DNA from: UBA7702 sp051866595
Lineage (GTDB): Bacteria; Bacillota; Dehalobacteriia; UBA7702
Assembly (NCBI GenBank): GCA_051866595.1
Contig: JBJDXI010000161.1
Span: 1 to 34,363 of the forward strand
DNA length: 34,363 nucleotides
Reading direction: 5' to 3'
Below, in pieces: positions 13,859 through 22,518 of the stretch (the first letter of the stretch is position 1; the number at the start of each line of letters is the position of its first letter). A program made the position numbers and the translations under genes. The notes beneath the pieces were generated by a model. The model searched no databases, was not told the origin of the DNA, and saw only the letters and a list, made by a program, of their open reading frames with translations.

Positions 13859-15238
13859 ATGGAAAAATATATTATGATCCTCGCCGCGGGAAAAGGTACC
13901 CGTATGAAGTCTTCTTTGCCGAAAGTTCTGCATGAAGCGGTTTATCATCCGATCCTTTCCTATGTTCTGCAAGCGGCGAAAGAAGTCGGCGCCGATGACA
14001 TCTGTACGGTGATCGGCCATGGCGCCGAGGAAGTTCGGGCCGCTTTTGAGGGCCAGACCTCTTTTGTCCTGCAAAAGGAACAGAAAGGCACCGGCCATGC
14101 GGTGAGAGAAGGTCTTTCGGCCTTTGAAAACCATGAACAAGGCACCGTTCTGGTGCTTTGCGGCGATACGCCGCTGCTTCGGGGCGAAACCCTCGCCCGT
14201 CTCTGCGCCTGTCATGAAGAGAGCGGCGCGGCGGTGACGGTGATGACGGCAAAACTGGAAAATCCTTTTGGCTACGGCCGTATCATCCGTGACGAAAACG
14301 GTGGTTTGCTCCGAATTGTGGAACAGAGAGACGCCACCGAGGCAGAACAGGCGGTAACGGAAATCAACAGCGGTGTTTACTGTTTCGATCTTTCTTTTCT
14401 GCGGGACGCCGTTTTCAAACTGCAAAACGATAACGATCAGGGAGAACTGTACTTGACGGATACAGTGTCCATCGCCATCCGGGAAGGACGGAAGGCCGCC
14501 GCTTTCCGGATTGATGATTTTGAAGAAGTCAAAGGCATCAACGACCGTATTCAGCTGGCCGATGCCGCGAAGATTCTGCGGCGGAGAAAAGCGGAGGAAC
14601 TGATGGCTTCCGGTGTGACGCTGGTGGATCCCGATTCCGTGATCATTGATCCCTGGGCGGAAATCGGAGCGGATACGGTGATTGAGCCCTTTACCGTGAT
14701 CAAAGGAAACACGAAAATCGGCAAAGGATGTACCGTGGGTCCCGACGCCGAACTGACGGATACGGTTTTAGGTGATGATGTGAAATTCTGGCGCAGTGTC
14801 GCGGTGGAAGCCTCGGCGGGGAACGGCTGCAATATCGGGCCCTTCGCTTATCTGCGTCCCCACACCGAGCTGAAAGACCGGGTTAAAGTCGGTGATTTTG
14901 TGGAAATCAAAAACAGCTCCATCGGCGAGGGCAGCAAGATTCCGCATCTGACTTATATCGGTGACAGTGACGTCGGCCGTGGCTGCAACATTGCCTGTGG
15001 TACCATTACCTGCAATTACGATGGATTTGAGAAAACCCGTTCCACCATCGGCAACGATGTTTTCGTGGGCTGTAATGTAAACCTTGTTTCTCCCGTCAAT
15101 GTGGAGGACGGCGCCTACATTGCCGCGGGTTCGACCATCACCAAAGATATTCCCAAGGACGCGTTGGCTGTGGCCAGGGAAAAACAGTCCAATAAAGAGG
15201 GCTGGGCGGAGCGGTTCCGCCGGATGCACAAAGATTAA
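13859..15238 (+). CDS. glmU: Bifunctional UDP-N-acetylglucosamine pyrophosphorylase / glucosamine-1-phosphate acetyltransferase
   Basis: GlmU acetylates glucosamine-1-phosphate and then joins it to UTP to make UDP-GlcNAc for peptidoglycan. The 459 residues fit the family. The N-terminal uridylyltransferase domain (1-230) shows LAAGKGTRMKSSLPKVLHE at residues 7-25, GTGHAV near 77 and CGDTPLL near 101. The C-terminal domain (about 250-450) is a left-handed beta helix made of hexapeptide repeats, with HLTYIGDSDVG and CGTITCNYDG carrying the acetyltransferase site. GGAAGTGA precedes the ATG. It is followed by prs after 55 bases with no terminator, so the two are probably co-transcribed. Confidence 0.97.
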   Translation: MEKYIMILAAGKGTRMKSSLPKVLHEAVYHPILSYVLQAAKEVGADDICTVIGHGAEEVRAAFEGQTSFVLQKEQKGTGHAVREGLSAFENHEQGTVLVLCGDTPLLRGETLARLCACHEESGAAVTVMTAKLENPFGYGRIIRDENGGLLRIVEQRDATEAEQAVTEINSGVYCFDLSFLRDAVFKLQNDNDQGELYLTDTVSIAIREGRKAAAFRIDDFEEVKGINDRIQLADAAKILRRRKAEELMASGVTLVDPDSVIIDPWAEIGADTVIEPFTVIKGNTKIGKGCTVGPDAELTDTVLGDDVKFWRSVAVEASAGNGCNIGPFAYLRPHTELKDRVKVGDFVEIKNSSIGEGSKIPHLTYIGDSDVGRGCNIACGTITCNYDGFEKTRSTIGNDVFVGCNVNLVSPVNVEDGAYIAAGSTITKDIPKDALAVAREKQSNKEGWAERFRRMHKD

Positions 15239-15293
15239 ACCCTTTACGGTTTATATATTTTATTTTCTTTTGAAAAACAGTGGAGGAACAGGA

Positions 15294-16247
15294 ATGAATG
15301 AGATGACCCTCAAATTGTTTGCGGGCAACGCAAACCCGACCTTAGCCAAAGAAATGGCGGACCATCTGAAAATCAGTCTCGGCGACTGCATGGTACAGCG
15401 TTTTCGCGATGGTGAAATCGCGACATACATTGATGAAAGCGTCCGCGGCTGCGATGTCTATATTTTGCAGCCTACCTGCCCTCAGGTGAATGATAATCTG
15501 ATGGAACTGCTCATTATGATTGACGCGATGCGCCGCGCCTCGGCTCGGCAGATCACCGCGGTGATCCCTTATTTCGGCTATGCCCGTCAGGAACGGAAAA
15601 GCAAACCGAGAGATCCGATCAGTGCCAAACTGGTGGCAAACCTCATCGCCGCTGCCGGCGCCGACCGTATTATCTGTATGGATCTCCATGCCAAGGCCAT
15701 TGAGGGGTTCTTTGATATTCCGGTGGAACATCTTTCCGCGATGCCCATTCTTGCCAATTATTATAAAAAGAAAAAATTCAATACCGAAGATATTGTCGTT
15801 GTCTCTCCGGACATTGGCGGTGTGGTTCGGGCCAGAGATCTGGCCGGTCGTCTCCACTGCGGTATTGCCATTGTGGATAAACGCCGTCCCAAACCCGGCG
15901 AAGCGGAAATCATGAACATCATCGGCGATGTGGAAGGCAAAATCTGCATCATGGTGGATGACATCATCGATTCCGCCGGTACCATCACCCTGGGCGCGGA
16001 GGCGATTCTTGCCCGGGGCGCCAAAGAAGTCCATGTTTGCTGTACCCATGCGCTGTTCAGCGGCCCCGCTGTGGAACGTCTGACTCATTCCAACATCAAG
16101 GAAGTTGTTGTGACCAATACCATTCCCCAGAGAAGCAACGCCGTTTTGGAAAATGAAAAATTCAAGATTCTTTCCGTCGGCTCTCTGCTGGGTGAAGCCA
16201 TGCGCTCGGTCAACAACAATCTCTCCGTCAGCCGTTTGTTTGAATAA
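15294..16247 (+). CDS. prs: Ribose-phosphate pyrophosphokinase
   Basis: Prs makes PRPP from ribose-5-phosphate and ATP for nucleotide, His and Trp synthesis. The protein is 317 residues. FAGNANPTLAKEMADHL opens the first domain, YFGYARQERKSKPRDPI is the flexible catalytic loop, CMDLHAKAIEGFFDIP (about 127-142) is the PRPP synthetase signature, and MVDDIIDSAGTI is the PRPP-binding loop. The ATG at 15294 follows GGAGG; an open frame extends further upstream, but that part overlaps glmU in another frame. A terminator follows. The 190 bases after that terminator show nothing I can name. Confidence 0.97.
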   Translation: MNEMTLKLFAGNANPTLAKEMADHLKISLGDCMVQRFRDGEIATYIDESVRGCDVYILQPTCPQVNDNLMELLIMIDAMRRASARQITAVIPYFGYARQERKSKPRDPISAKLVANLIAAAGADRIICMDLHAKAIEGFFDIPVEHLSAMPILANYYKKKKFNTEDIVVVSPDIGGVVRARDLAGRLHCGIAIVDKRRPKPGEAEIMNIIGDVEGKICIMVDDIIDSAGTITLGAEAILARGAKEVHVCCTHALFSGPAVERLTHSNIKEVVVTNTIPQRSNAVLENEKFKILSVGSLLGEAMRSVNNNLSVSRLFE

Positions 16248-16260
16248 ACCTGAAATGATA

Positions 16261-16294
16261 AAAGCAGTCAGGAAATGTTCCTGGCTGCTTTTTT
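16261..16294 (+). terminator. Terminator of glmU-prs
   Basis: AAAGCAGTCAGGAA (16261-16274), loop ATG, and the paired arm (16278-16291) with one G-U pair, followed by T run to 16294. Confidence 0.9.
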
Positions 16295-16485
16295 GTATGG
16301 CGGAATCACCGTGTCCATGAAAACGGAATGGGTTAATCGTTTCGGTATTTTTTGTGACGACGGCGCGGGGTGCGGGGAGCGGATGAAAAATCCGAAAAGT
16401 TTCAAAAGACAGAATCCGGGGAACCGCGACGTTTGGGGTGTCCCCTGAAGGGTAAAACCATCTTTTGCGGGAATGAACGGGGAGG

Positions 16486-17172
16486 TCAGGATTGTTTGGT
16501 CTCTTCTTCGGTCTCCCGGTCGATTTCGGGAAAGACGATTTTGTGACTGCGGTGAAAGGGGCTTTTCCCCGACAGCGCCATGATTTTTTCCCGGCAACCC
16601 GGTTCCGGTTTCTTCGCGGCGCGGTGATGGGCTGTTTTTTCTTTGATTCGCCCGGGATGGACGGCGCTGTGATCCTCCTCAATTTTGGCGTCGTCTTTGG
16701 CTAAGATCATATCTCCGCCGATCAGATCGATATGTTCGGCGGAGAGAAATCGGCGGTCTTTCAGCAGAGAACTGAAAAATCCGCTGTTCAGCTCAATTTT
16801 CGTGATTTTTCCCGTTTCCGTGTCGATGTAAAAGGAGGTGGCTTTGCCCAGAAAGGTGCCGTCCTTCTTCAGTACCGAAAGACCGGTAATATCCGGCGGA
16901 TTTTTTAAAAAATCCTTTAAATGGGCGCAGTCGCTCTTTTTGCGCAGTGTTTCGGGGCTGTCCACCGTAACGGCTTCCAGGCTCACGCCGGCGGCGTCGG
17001 TGAGGCAGAGCACCGATTCGTCTTTGATGATCTTTTTGCCGCCGACCAAGAGGGCGATGAGTTCCTTTTCCTTTGGATTCAGAATAAAATTGCGGACGAT
17101 ACCAATTCGTTCGCCCTCTTTCAGGCTATATACATTGAGACCGATCAGTTGGTTCGCGGTGATTTCCATCAT
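16486..17172 (-). CDS. Protein with two PRC-barrel domains
   Basis: A 228-residue soluble protein. Residues 1-80 fit a PRC-barrel (ITANQLIGLNVYSLKEGERI, then VRNFILNPKEKELIALLVGG). A second copy covers about residues 88-155 (ITGLSVLKKDGTFLGKATSF, then GKITKIELNSG). The final 70 residues are basic, His-rich and probably disordered. PRC-barrels bind RNA, ribosomal protein or photosynthetic partners, and two-domain versions are common in Clostridia without a known job. GGAAGAG precedes the ATG; ATGATG leaves the exact first codon open by one codon. It is inverted within the prs-pth interval, where Bacillus carries ctc. Confidence 0.85.
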   Translation of the reverse strand: MMEITANQLIGLNVYSLKEGERIGIVRNFILNPKEKELIALLVGGKKIIKDESVLCLTDAAGVSLEAVTVDSPETLRKKSDCAHLKDFLKNPPDITGLSVLKKDGTFLGKATSFYIDTETGKITKIELNSGFFSSLLKDRRFLSAEHIDLIGGDMILAKDDAKIEEDHSAVHPGRIKEKTAHHRAAKKPEPGCREKIMALSGKSPFHRSHKIVFPEIDRETEEETKQS

Positions 17173-17286
17173 GGATCTCTTCCTTTCTGTGTCCGTTTTT
17201 TGTTCGGGAAACTTATAAAATTACTATGTTTATTTGGCGCAAAATATGATAAGATTATAAGGAATTCCAAAACCGAGGAGTCTATT

Positions 17287-17910
17287 ATGAAAATCATCGC
17301 AGGCCTGGGCAACCCCGGCGAAAAATACGAAACAACCCGGCATAATGTGGGCTTTATCACCGCGGATCTGCTGGCCGACGCTTTTGATACGGAGCTCTCT
17401 TTAAAGGGAATGCTCTGTCTTTATAATACCATCCGGGTGAACGGCGAGAAAATTCTCGTAGTGAAACCCCAGACCTATATGAATCTCAGCGGAGATTGTA
17501 TCGGGCAGCTCGCCCGCTACTATAAAGTGGCCAATGAGGATATTCTCATCATTGCCGATGATCTTTCGCTCCCCGTGGGCACCATGCGCTTCCGCTCCAA
17601 GGGGAGCAGCGGTGGCCATAACGGTTTGAAATCCGTTATTGCCCACCTTGGCGGCGATAATTTTCCTCGTCTGAAAATCGGTATCGGCCGCGGCGACGAT
17701 GTCATTGACTATGTTTTGGGACATTTCGGCAAAGAAGAATGGGAAAAAATTTCGGAAATGATGACCCTTGCCGTGGACGCCGTGAAACTGTGGATTACCG
17801 ACGGCGACGAGGCCGTGATGAACCGTTATAATAAATATTCCAAACTGCCCAAAAAGAAAAAAGAAAAACCGGCGGAAAAAGAACATCAGGGAGAAACGCC
17901 GGAGGCATAA
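17287..17910 (+). CDS. pth: Peptidyl-tRNA hydrolase
   Basis: Pth frees tRNA from peptidyl-tRNA that drops off the ribosome. Key residues are visible: the Asn in GLGNPGEKYETTRHNVGF and its catalytic His near residue 20, the Asn of KPQTYMNLSG near 68, the Asp of IADDLSLPVG near 93, and SSGGHNGLKS near 110. At 207 residues it is slightly longer than usual because of a Lys- and Glu-rich tail (KKKKEKPAEKEHQGE). The ATG at 17287 has GAGGAG upstream. It lies 44 bases before mfd on the same strand, as in Bacillus. I see no convincing promoter in the divergent gap before it. Confidence 0.96.
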   Translation: MKIIAGLGNPGEKYETTRHNVGFITADLLADAFDTELSLKGMLCLYNTIRVNGEKILVVKPQTYMNLSGDCIGQLARYYKVANEDILIIADDLSLPVGTMRFRSKGSSGGHNGLKSVIAHLGGDNFPRLKIGIGRGDDVIDYVLGHFGKEEWEKISEMMTLAVDAVKLWITDGDEAVMNRYNKYSKLPKKKKEKPAEKEHQGETPEA

Positions 17911-17954
17911 AAAAAGTCTCCCTTTCATAAAATGATACAAAGGAACAGAGGACT

Positions 17955-20900
17955 ATGATAGATATGGAAAAACCGGATTTCCTTTGGCAATATATTCCGG
18001 CTTACGGCCGGATTTTCGGAGACGAATCTCACCGGGGGTATGAATTGTGCGGTCCCGGCGGTGAGGTGCGCCTTCTTTTGGCCGTTTCCGCCGTAAAAGA
18101 CCAGGGGAAAACGGTTCTCTACATAACGGAAACCGATGAACAGGCAAAAAAAATACGCAACGCGGCCCGGCGTTTCCTTACTTCCGGGGAAGCGGGATTT
18201 TACCCTGCCCGGGATCTGATCCCCTATGAATCCATGGCCGCCAACGACAGCCAGAAGGTGGAACGCGTCCACGTTCTGGAGGGGCTTTCCTCGGGAAGGC
18301 CTTTTCTGGCGGCGGTGTCCAAAAACACCATGGCCCGGCGGGTGCTTCCTCCTGAAGTCTGGAAAGAATCCTTTTTGACTTTTCGTTGCGGCGATGTGAT
18401 GGATATTTCCGAATTGGCGGCCCGCCTGACGGATATGGGCTATATCCGTGACACCCTTACTGAGGAGCGGGGTTGTTTCAGTGTCCGCGGCAGCATTGTG
18501 GATGTGTTTCCGCCGTCGGCGGCGCACCCTTATCGCATCGACTTTTTTGATGATGAAATTGAGTCCATCCGCTGTTTTGAGGCGGAAACCCAGATTTCTC
18601 TGGGGGAGACGGAAGAAGCGCGAATCTGCCCCGGCGACGCGTTTTTCCTTGCGCAAGAAGGTCGTGAACAGGGAATCAACCTTCTCCGCAAAGAGACTGA
18701 AGCCATGGCGGTGCAGCTGAAAGGGGAAAAGAAAAAACGTTGTCAGGCCCGGACAGAGCGGCTCCTTGATTACCTGGCGGAAGGTTCCCTCCCCGATGTG
18801 ACGGAACAGCTGTTGCCCTATTTTTACAAAGAAGCCTATCTGGAGGATTATCTTCCGGTTAACGGCATGGTCATCGTTGAGGAGGCCGCCGGCATCCGGG
18901 AAGCCATGGAAACCGATGACCGGGACCTCGCCGGCATTTACAGTGAGCTCTTCGCGGAAGGGGAGATTCTGCCGAAATATACCGATATTTTCCGAAAAAC
19001 CGACGTGACCTTCGCAGCGCTGAACCGGAAAAAGCGATTGTCTTTCTCCTTTCTGCGCGTACCCACCGGGCTGGATACCGAAGTCATTGACGATATGGCC
19101 CTGCGGGATTTTTCCTTTTACCGACCTGTCGAAGAACGGGGAGAGGAAATCGAGGAATTGACGGAAAAAGGGGAGGTCTATCTCTGTGCCGCCGATGAAA
19201 ACGGCAAAGCCCGGATGGAAGGTCTCCTTTCCTCCCGGAAACTGAAAAATTGCCGGGTGGTTTTGTTCCCTTTGGAAAAAAGTCTGGAGGCCTATGGGAT
19301 TCCGGCCTATTTTATTTCCGAAAAAGATCTGGGCGGTACCGTTCCCGGGGCGGCATCTCCCCGCCGGAAGAAAAAGGGAAAACCCATTACGTCCTTTGTG
19401 GATCTGAAAACCGGCGATTATGTGGTGCATGAAACCCACGGCATCGGTCAGTATCTGGGGATGGAACGGCTCAGCGTTGACGGCGTGGAACGGGATTACC
19501 TGCAAATCCGTTACGAGGGCACCGATAAGCTTTACATTCCCACGGATCAGATGGATCTGCTTCAAAAATACATCGGCAATGGGGATCACGCGCCGAAAGT
19601 CAACCGTTTGGGCGGCAAAGAATGGAAGCACACCAAAGAAAAGGTGCGGGGTTCCGTCCGGGAAATGGCCGGGGAACTGCTCCGTCTTTACGCCGAGCGC
19701 GAAAAGGAGCAGGGCTATGCCTTTTCTCCGGACAGCGAATGGCAAAAGGAAATGGAGGCGGGCTTCCCCTATGAGGAAACCCCGGATCAGCTCGAGGCGA
19801 TCCGGGACATCAAAGCCGATATGGAACGTTCCCGACCCATGGACCGCCTGCTCTGCGGTGATGTGGGATACGGAAAGACCGAGGTGGCGCTGAGAGCGGC
19901 TTTTAAAGCGGTTCTCGACGGAAAACAGGTGGCGGTGCTCGTTCCCACCACCGTTCTGGCCCAGCAGCATGAGCGGACCTTCCGTGAGCGGCTGGAGCGC
20001 TTCGGTGTCCGCATCGGCGTTCTGAGCCGGTTTAAGACGAAAAAAGAAATTGACCGGGTCCTGGAGGATCTGGCCTTTGGCGAAGTGGATATTGTCATCG
20101 GAACCCATATGCTCTTCAATAAGCGGGTGGTTTATCACGATCTCGGTCTGCTGATTATCGACGAGGAACAGCGTTTCGGCGTGGCCCATAAAGAAAAGAT
20201 CAAATCGCTGAAAAAGAATATCGACGTTCTGGCCATGTCCGCCACGCCGATTCCCCGCACGCTGCATATGTCTCTTGTCGGCGTCCGGGACATCAGCATC
20301 ATTGAAACGCCGCCTCAGTACCGCCAGCCGGTCAAAACCTATGTGATGGAATATCAGAGCCGTCTGATTCAGGAGGCCATTGAACGGGAAATGGCCCGGG
20401 GCGGCCAGATATATTATGTTCATAACTGCATTGAGGACATGGAATCCGTGGCCGCTGTCCTTCATTCGATGGTACCTGAAGCGGAAATTCTCATCGGCCA
20501 CGGCCAGATGGGTGAGAGCCGCCTGGAAGATGTCATGATGCGCTTTATGCGGCGGGAAGCCGATATTCTTCTCTGTACCACCATTGTGGAATCCGGCTTG
20601 GATCTGCCCAACGTGAATACGCTGATTCTGGACGGTGCCGACCGCTACGGTCTTTCCCAGATGTATCAGATCCGGGGCCGTGTGGGTCGAAGCCGCCGGC
20701 AGGCCTACGCTTACTTTTTCTATCCCCGAGGAAAACTGCTGAATGTTTCGGCCCAGAAACGCCTTGCGGCGGTACGGGATTATACCGATTTGGGCAGCGG
20801 TTTTAAAATCGCCATGCGGGATATGGAAATCCGCGGCGCCGGCAATATCCTCGGCGCGGAGCAAAGCGGGCATATGATGTCTGTGGGCTTTGATATGTAC

Positions 20901-21422
20901 TGCCGCCTGATCAACGAGGAAGTTCAGCGTTTAAGCGGCGCTCCGGTGAAGAAAGAGAAGGAAGAGGTTTCCATCGATATTCTCTGCTCGGCGTATTTGC
21001 CCGAAGAATACGTGGGCGACCGTGATATTAAGATCGCCGTGTACAAGCGCATTTCGGAAATCACTACTTCATCGGAGCTGAAAGCGTGCATGGCGGAAAT
21101 GGAGGATCGTTTCGGCTCCATTCCGGATCCTGTTTACTATCTGTTTTTGGTAATCCGCCTGAAGCTACTCGCGGAGACGCTGGGTGTTATCAGCATCGTT
21201 CAGAAAAAGGGTGGTTTTACACTGGAATTTGACGGCCTGAACAATCTGGACGGTGACGATATTTCCGCTCTTTTCGGAAAATACGGCCGCCATTTTGATT
21301 TTTCCATGGGCGCGCGGCTGAAATTGAAAATCCGCACAGGGAAATTATCCAATGAGAAGTCGCTGTTATATGTCATTCAAATCATGGCCTTTTTGGCCAA
21401 CCGCCGTTCGGCGCAGGAGTAA
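17955..21422 (+). CDS. mfd: Transcription-repair coupling factor
   Basis: Mfd pushes stalled RNA polymerase off damaged DNA and recruits UvrA. The 1155 residues fit the family. The N-terminal UvrB-like domains cover about 1-380; the polymerase-interaction domain is marked by DYVVHETHGIGQYLGME near 488-504. The RecG-like translocase follows, with Walker A GDVGYGKTEVALRAAF at about 634-649, DEEQRFGVAHKEK near 736-748, MSATPIPRTLHMS, and the later IRGRVGRSRRQAYAYF. The TRCF C-terminal domain closes the protein. AGAGG precedes the ATG. The stop codon lies 4 bases before the next gene's start, so the first PrsA-like gene is coupled to it. Confidence 0.97.
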   Translation: MIDMEKPDFLWQYIPAYGRIFGDESHRGYELCGPGGEVRLLLAVSAVKDQGKTVLYITETDEQAKKIRNAARRFLTSGEAGFYPARDLIPYESMAANDSQKVERVHVLEGLSSGRPFLAAVSKNTMARRVLPPEVWKESFLTFRCGDVMDISELAARLTDMGYIRDTLTEERGCFSVRGSIVDVFPPSAAHPYRIDFFDDEIESIRCFEAETQISLGETEEARICPGDAFFLAQEGREQGINLLRKETEAMAVQLKGEKKKRCQARTERLLDYLAEGSLPDVTEQLLPYFYKEAYLEDYLPVNGMVIVEEAAGIREAMETDDRDLAGIYSELFAEGEILPKYTDIFRKTDVTFAALNRKKRLSFSFLRVPTGLDTEVIDDMALRDFSFYRPVEERGEEIEELTEKGEVYLCAADENGKARMEGLLSSRKLKNCRVVLFPLEKSLEAYGIPAYFISEKDLGGTVPGAASPRRKKKGKPITSFVDLKTGDYVVHETHGIGQYLGMERLSVDGVERDYLQIRYEGTDKLYIPTDQMDLLQKYIGNGDHAPKVNRLGGKEWKHTKEKVRGSVREMAGELLRLYAEREKEQGYAFSPDSEWQKEMEAGFPYEETPDQLEAIRDIKADMERSRPMDRLLCGDVGYGKTEVALRAAFKAVLDGKQVAVLVPTTVLAQQHERTFRERLERFGVRIGVLSRFKTKKEIDRVLEDLAFGEVDIVIGTHMLFNKRVVYHDLGLLIIDEEQRFGVAHKEKIKSLKKNIDVLAMSATPIPRTLHMSLVGVRDISIIETPPQYRQPVKTYVMEYQSRLIQEAIEREMARGGQIYYVHNCIEDMESVAAVLHSMVPEAEILIGHGQMGESRLEDVMMRFMRREADILLCTTIVESGLDLPNVNTLILDGADRYGLSQMYQIRGRVGRSRRQAYAYFFYPRGKLLNVSAQKRLAAVRDYTDLGSGFKIAMRDMEIRGAGNILGAEQSGHMMSVGFDMYCRLINEEVQRLSGAPVKKEKEEVSIDILCSAYLPEEYVGDRDIKIAVYKRISEITTSSELKACMAEMEDRFGSIPDPVYYLFLVIRLKLLAETLGVISIVQKKGGFTLEFDGLNNLDGDDISALFGKYGRHFDFSMGARLKLKIRTGKLSNEKSLLYVIQIMAFLANRRSAQE

Positions 21423-21426
21423 ATGT

Positions 21427-22422
21427 ATGAAAAAAACATTTTTTGCAGTCTTTTTAAGTCTTTCCCTTTTGATTCTGGGAGGATGCGGTGAAAAAACCGT
21501 TGCCGAGGTGAACGGTGAAAGCATTTCCTATGATCAGTTTGAGATGTATTGGGAAAACCTCTCCAAAATTTATGAGGCCAATGATGAGGTATTGGACGAC
21601 AGCTTAAAAGAAACCGTCGTGGAACAGCTGGTTTATGATACGCTTCTGGAGCAGACCGCCAAAGAGCTGGATTGCCTGCCCTCCGGCGATGAAGAGGAAA
21701 CGTATTATAAGGAACAGATGGCGGATAATTACGGCAGCTATGAGGAAGGAATGTCTGTGATTGAGGAATACGGTCTTGATGAGTCCTTTTTCCGTTATCA
21801 GTATCGCTGCCGCCTCTATGAGGAAAAAATTATGGCCTGTCTCGGCGCGGAAGAAGATATGAGCCTTAGCGATAAAGAAGCCCGGGAACTCTATGACGCC
21901 GATCCTTCTCTTTACGACTGGCGACGCGTTTCCCGGATTCTGGTAACGCCTTACGCCGCCGGCGGAGAAACGGAGATGGATGAAAAGGGGAATCCGGTCT
22001 ATACCGAGGAGGAATGGGCGGCGGCGGAGGAACGCTGTACAGAGCTGGCCGGCCAATTAAAGGAAGGAAGCGACTTTTCCGAACTGGCGGTGAAATATTC
22101 CGATGACGTTCAGACCGCCGGCAGTGGCGGACGTATTTCGGAAACGCTCTATCAGGACAGCGAAGGGTACGACGAAGCTTTTCTGGAAGCGTCCTTTGAC
22201 CTGACCGAAGAGGGAGATTATACGCAAAAGCCGGTTCGTACCGGGGAAGGCTTTGAGCTTCTTTTCTGCGATGATGTGCTGACACCCCAGCGGATGGACG
22301 AAGTGATTTCTTACATCAAAGAAACCCAAAAGGAACAGCGGGAGCGTTCTCTTCTGACTTCCTGTATCGAAGAGAAAGAGGAAGCGTCGGAAATTGTCTA
22401 TCATCGCGAAGTATGGGAATGA
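21427..22422 (+). CDS. PrsA-like lipoprotein with degenerate parvulin domain
   Basis: A 331-residue lipoprotein. Residues 1-20 are a type II signal peptide with lipobox LGGC, so it should be diacylated by Lgt and anchored outside the membrane. A SurA/PrsA-type chaperone domain follows (VAEVNGESISYDQFEMYWE). The parvulin region spans about 165-285. It is unusual: where active parvulins have His in the (A/V)SHIL motif, this one has VSRILV (R170), and where the second catalytic His of YGYHI lies, it has EGFELL (E277). It is therefore probably a chaperone without isomerase activity. The GGAG for its start lies inside the end of mfd, giving translational coupling. A paralogue with intact histidines follows at 22519. 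Confidence 0.88.
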   Translation: MKKTFFAVFLSLSLLILGGCGEKTVAEVNGESISYDQFEMYWENLSKIYEANDEVLDDSLKETVVEQLVYDTLLEQTAKELDCLPSGDEEETYYKEQMADNYGSYEEGMSVIEEYGLDESFFRYQYRCRLYEEKIMACLGAEEDMSLSDKEARELYDADPSLYDWRRVSRILVTPYAAGGETEMDEKGNPVYTEEEWAAAEERCTELAGQLKEGSDFSELAVKYSDDVQTAGSGGRISETLYQDSEGYDEAFLEASFDLTEEGDYTQKPVRTGEGFELLFCDDVLTPQRMDEVISYIKETQKEQRERSLLTSCIEEKEEASEIVYHREVWE

Positions 22423-22446
22423 ATCGGGTAATCTCTGTGTTTTTTA

Positions 22447-22475
22447 TTGAAATTCCGCCCGTAATGCTTTATAAT
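22447..22475 (+). promoter_or_regulatory. Sigma-A type promoter of the second prsA-like gene
   Basis: TTGAAA (22447-22452), a 17-base spacer and perfect TATAAT (22470-22475), 44 bases before the start codon. It allows expression independent of mfd. Confidence 0.8.
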
Positions 22476-22518
22476 AAAAGTAGTGTGTAAAGAATCTGAA
22501 AGGTGGCAAAGGAGCGTT

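Noticed and set aside
16295..16485. A small gene or RNA between the prs terminator and the PRC-barrel gene
   Set aside because: No start with a ribosome binding site, no conserved motif and no clear hairpin was found.
17925..20873. A 982-residue minus-strand open frame antisense to mfd
   Set aside because: The same artefact: the mfd product has all catalytic motifs, while the antisense reading has none and no ribosome binding site.
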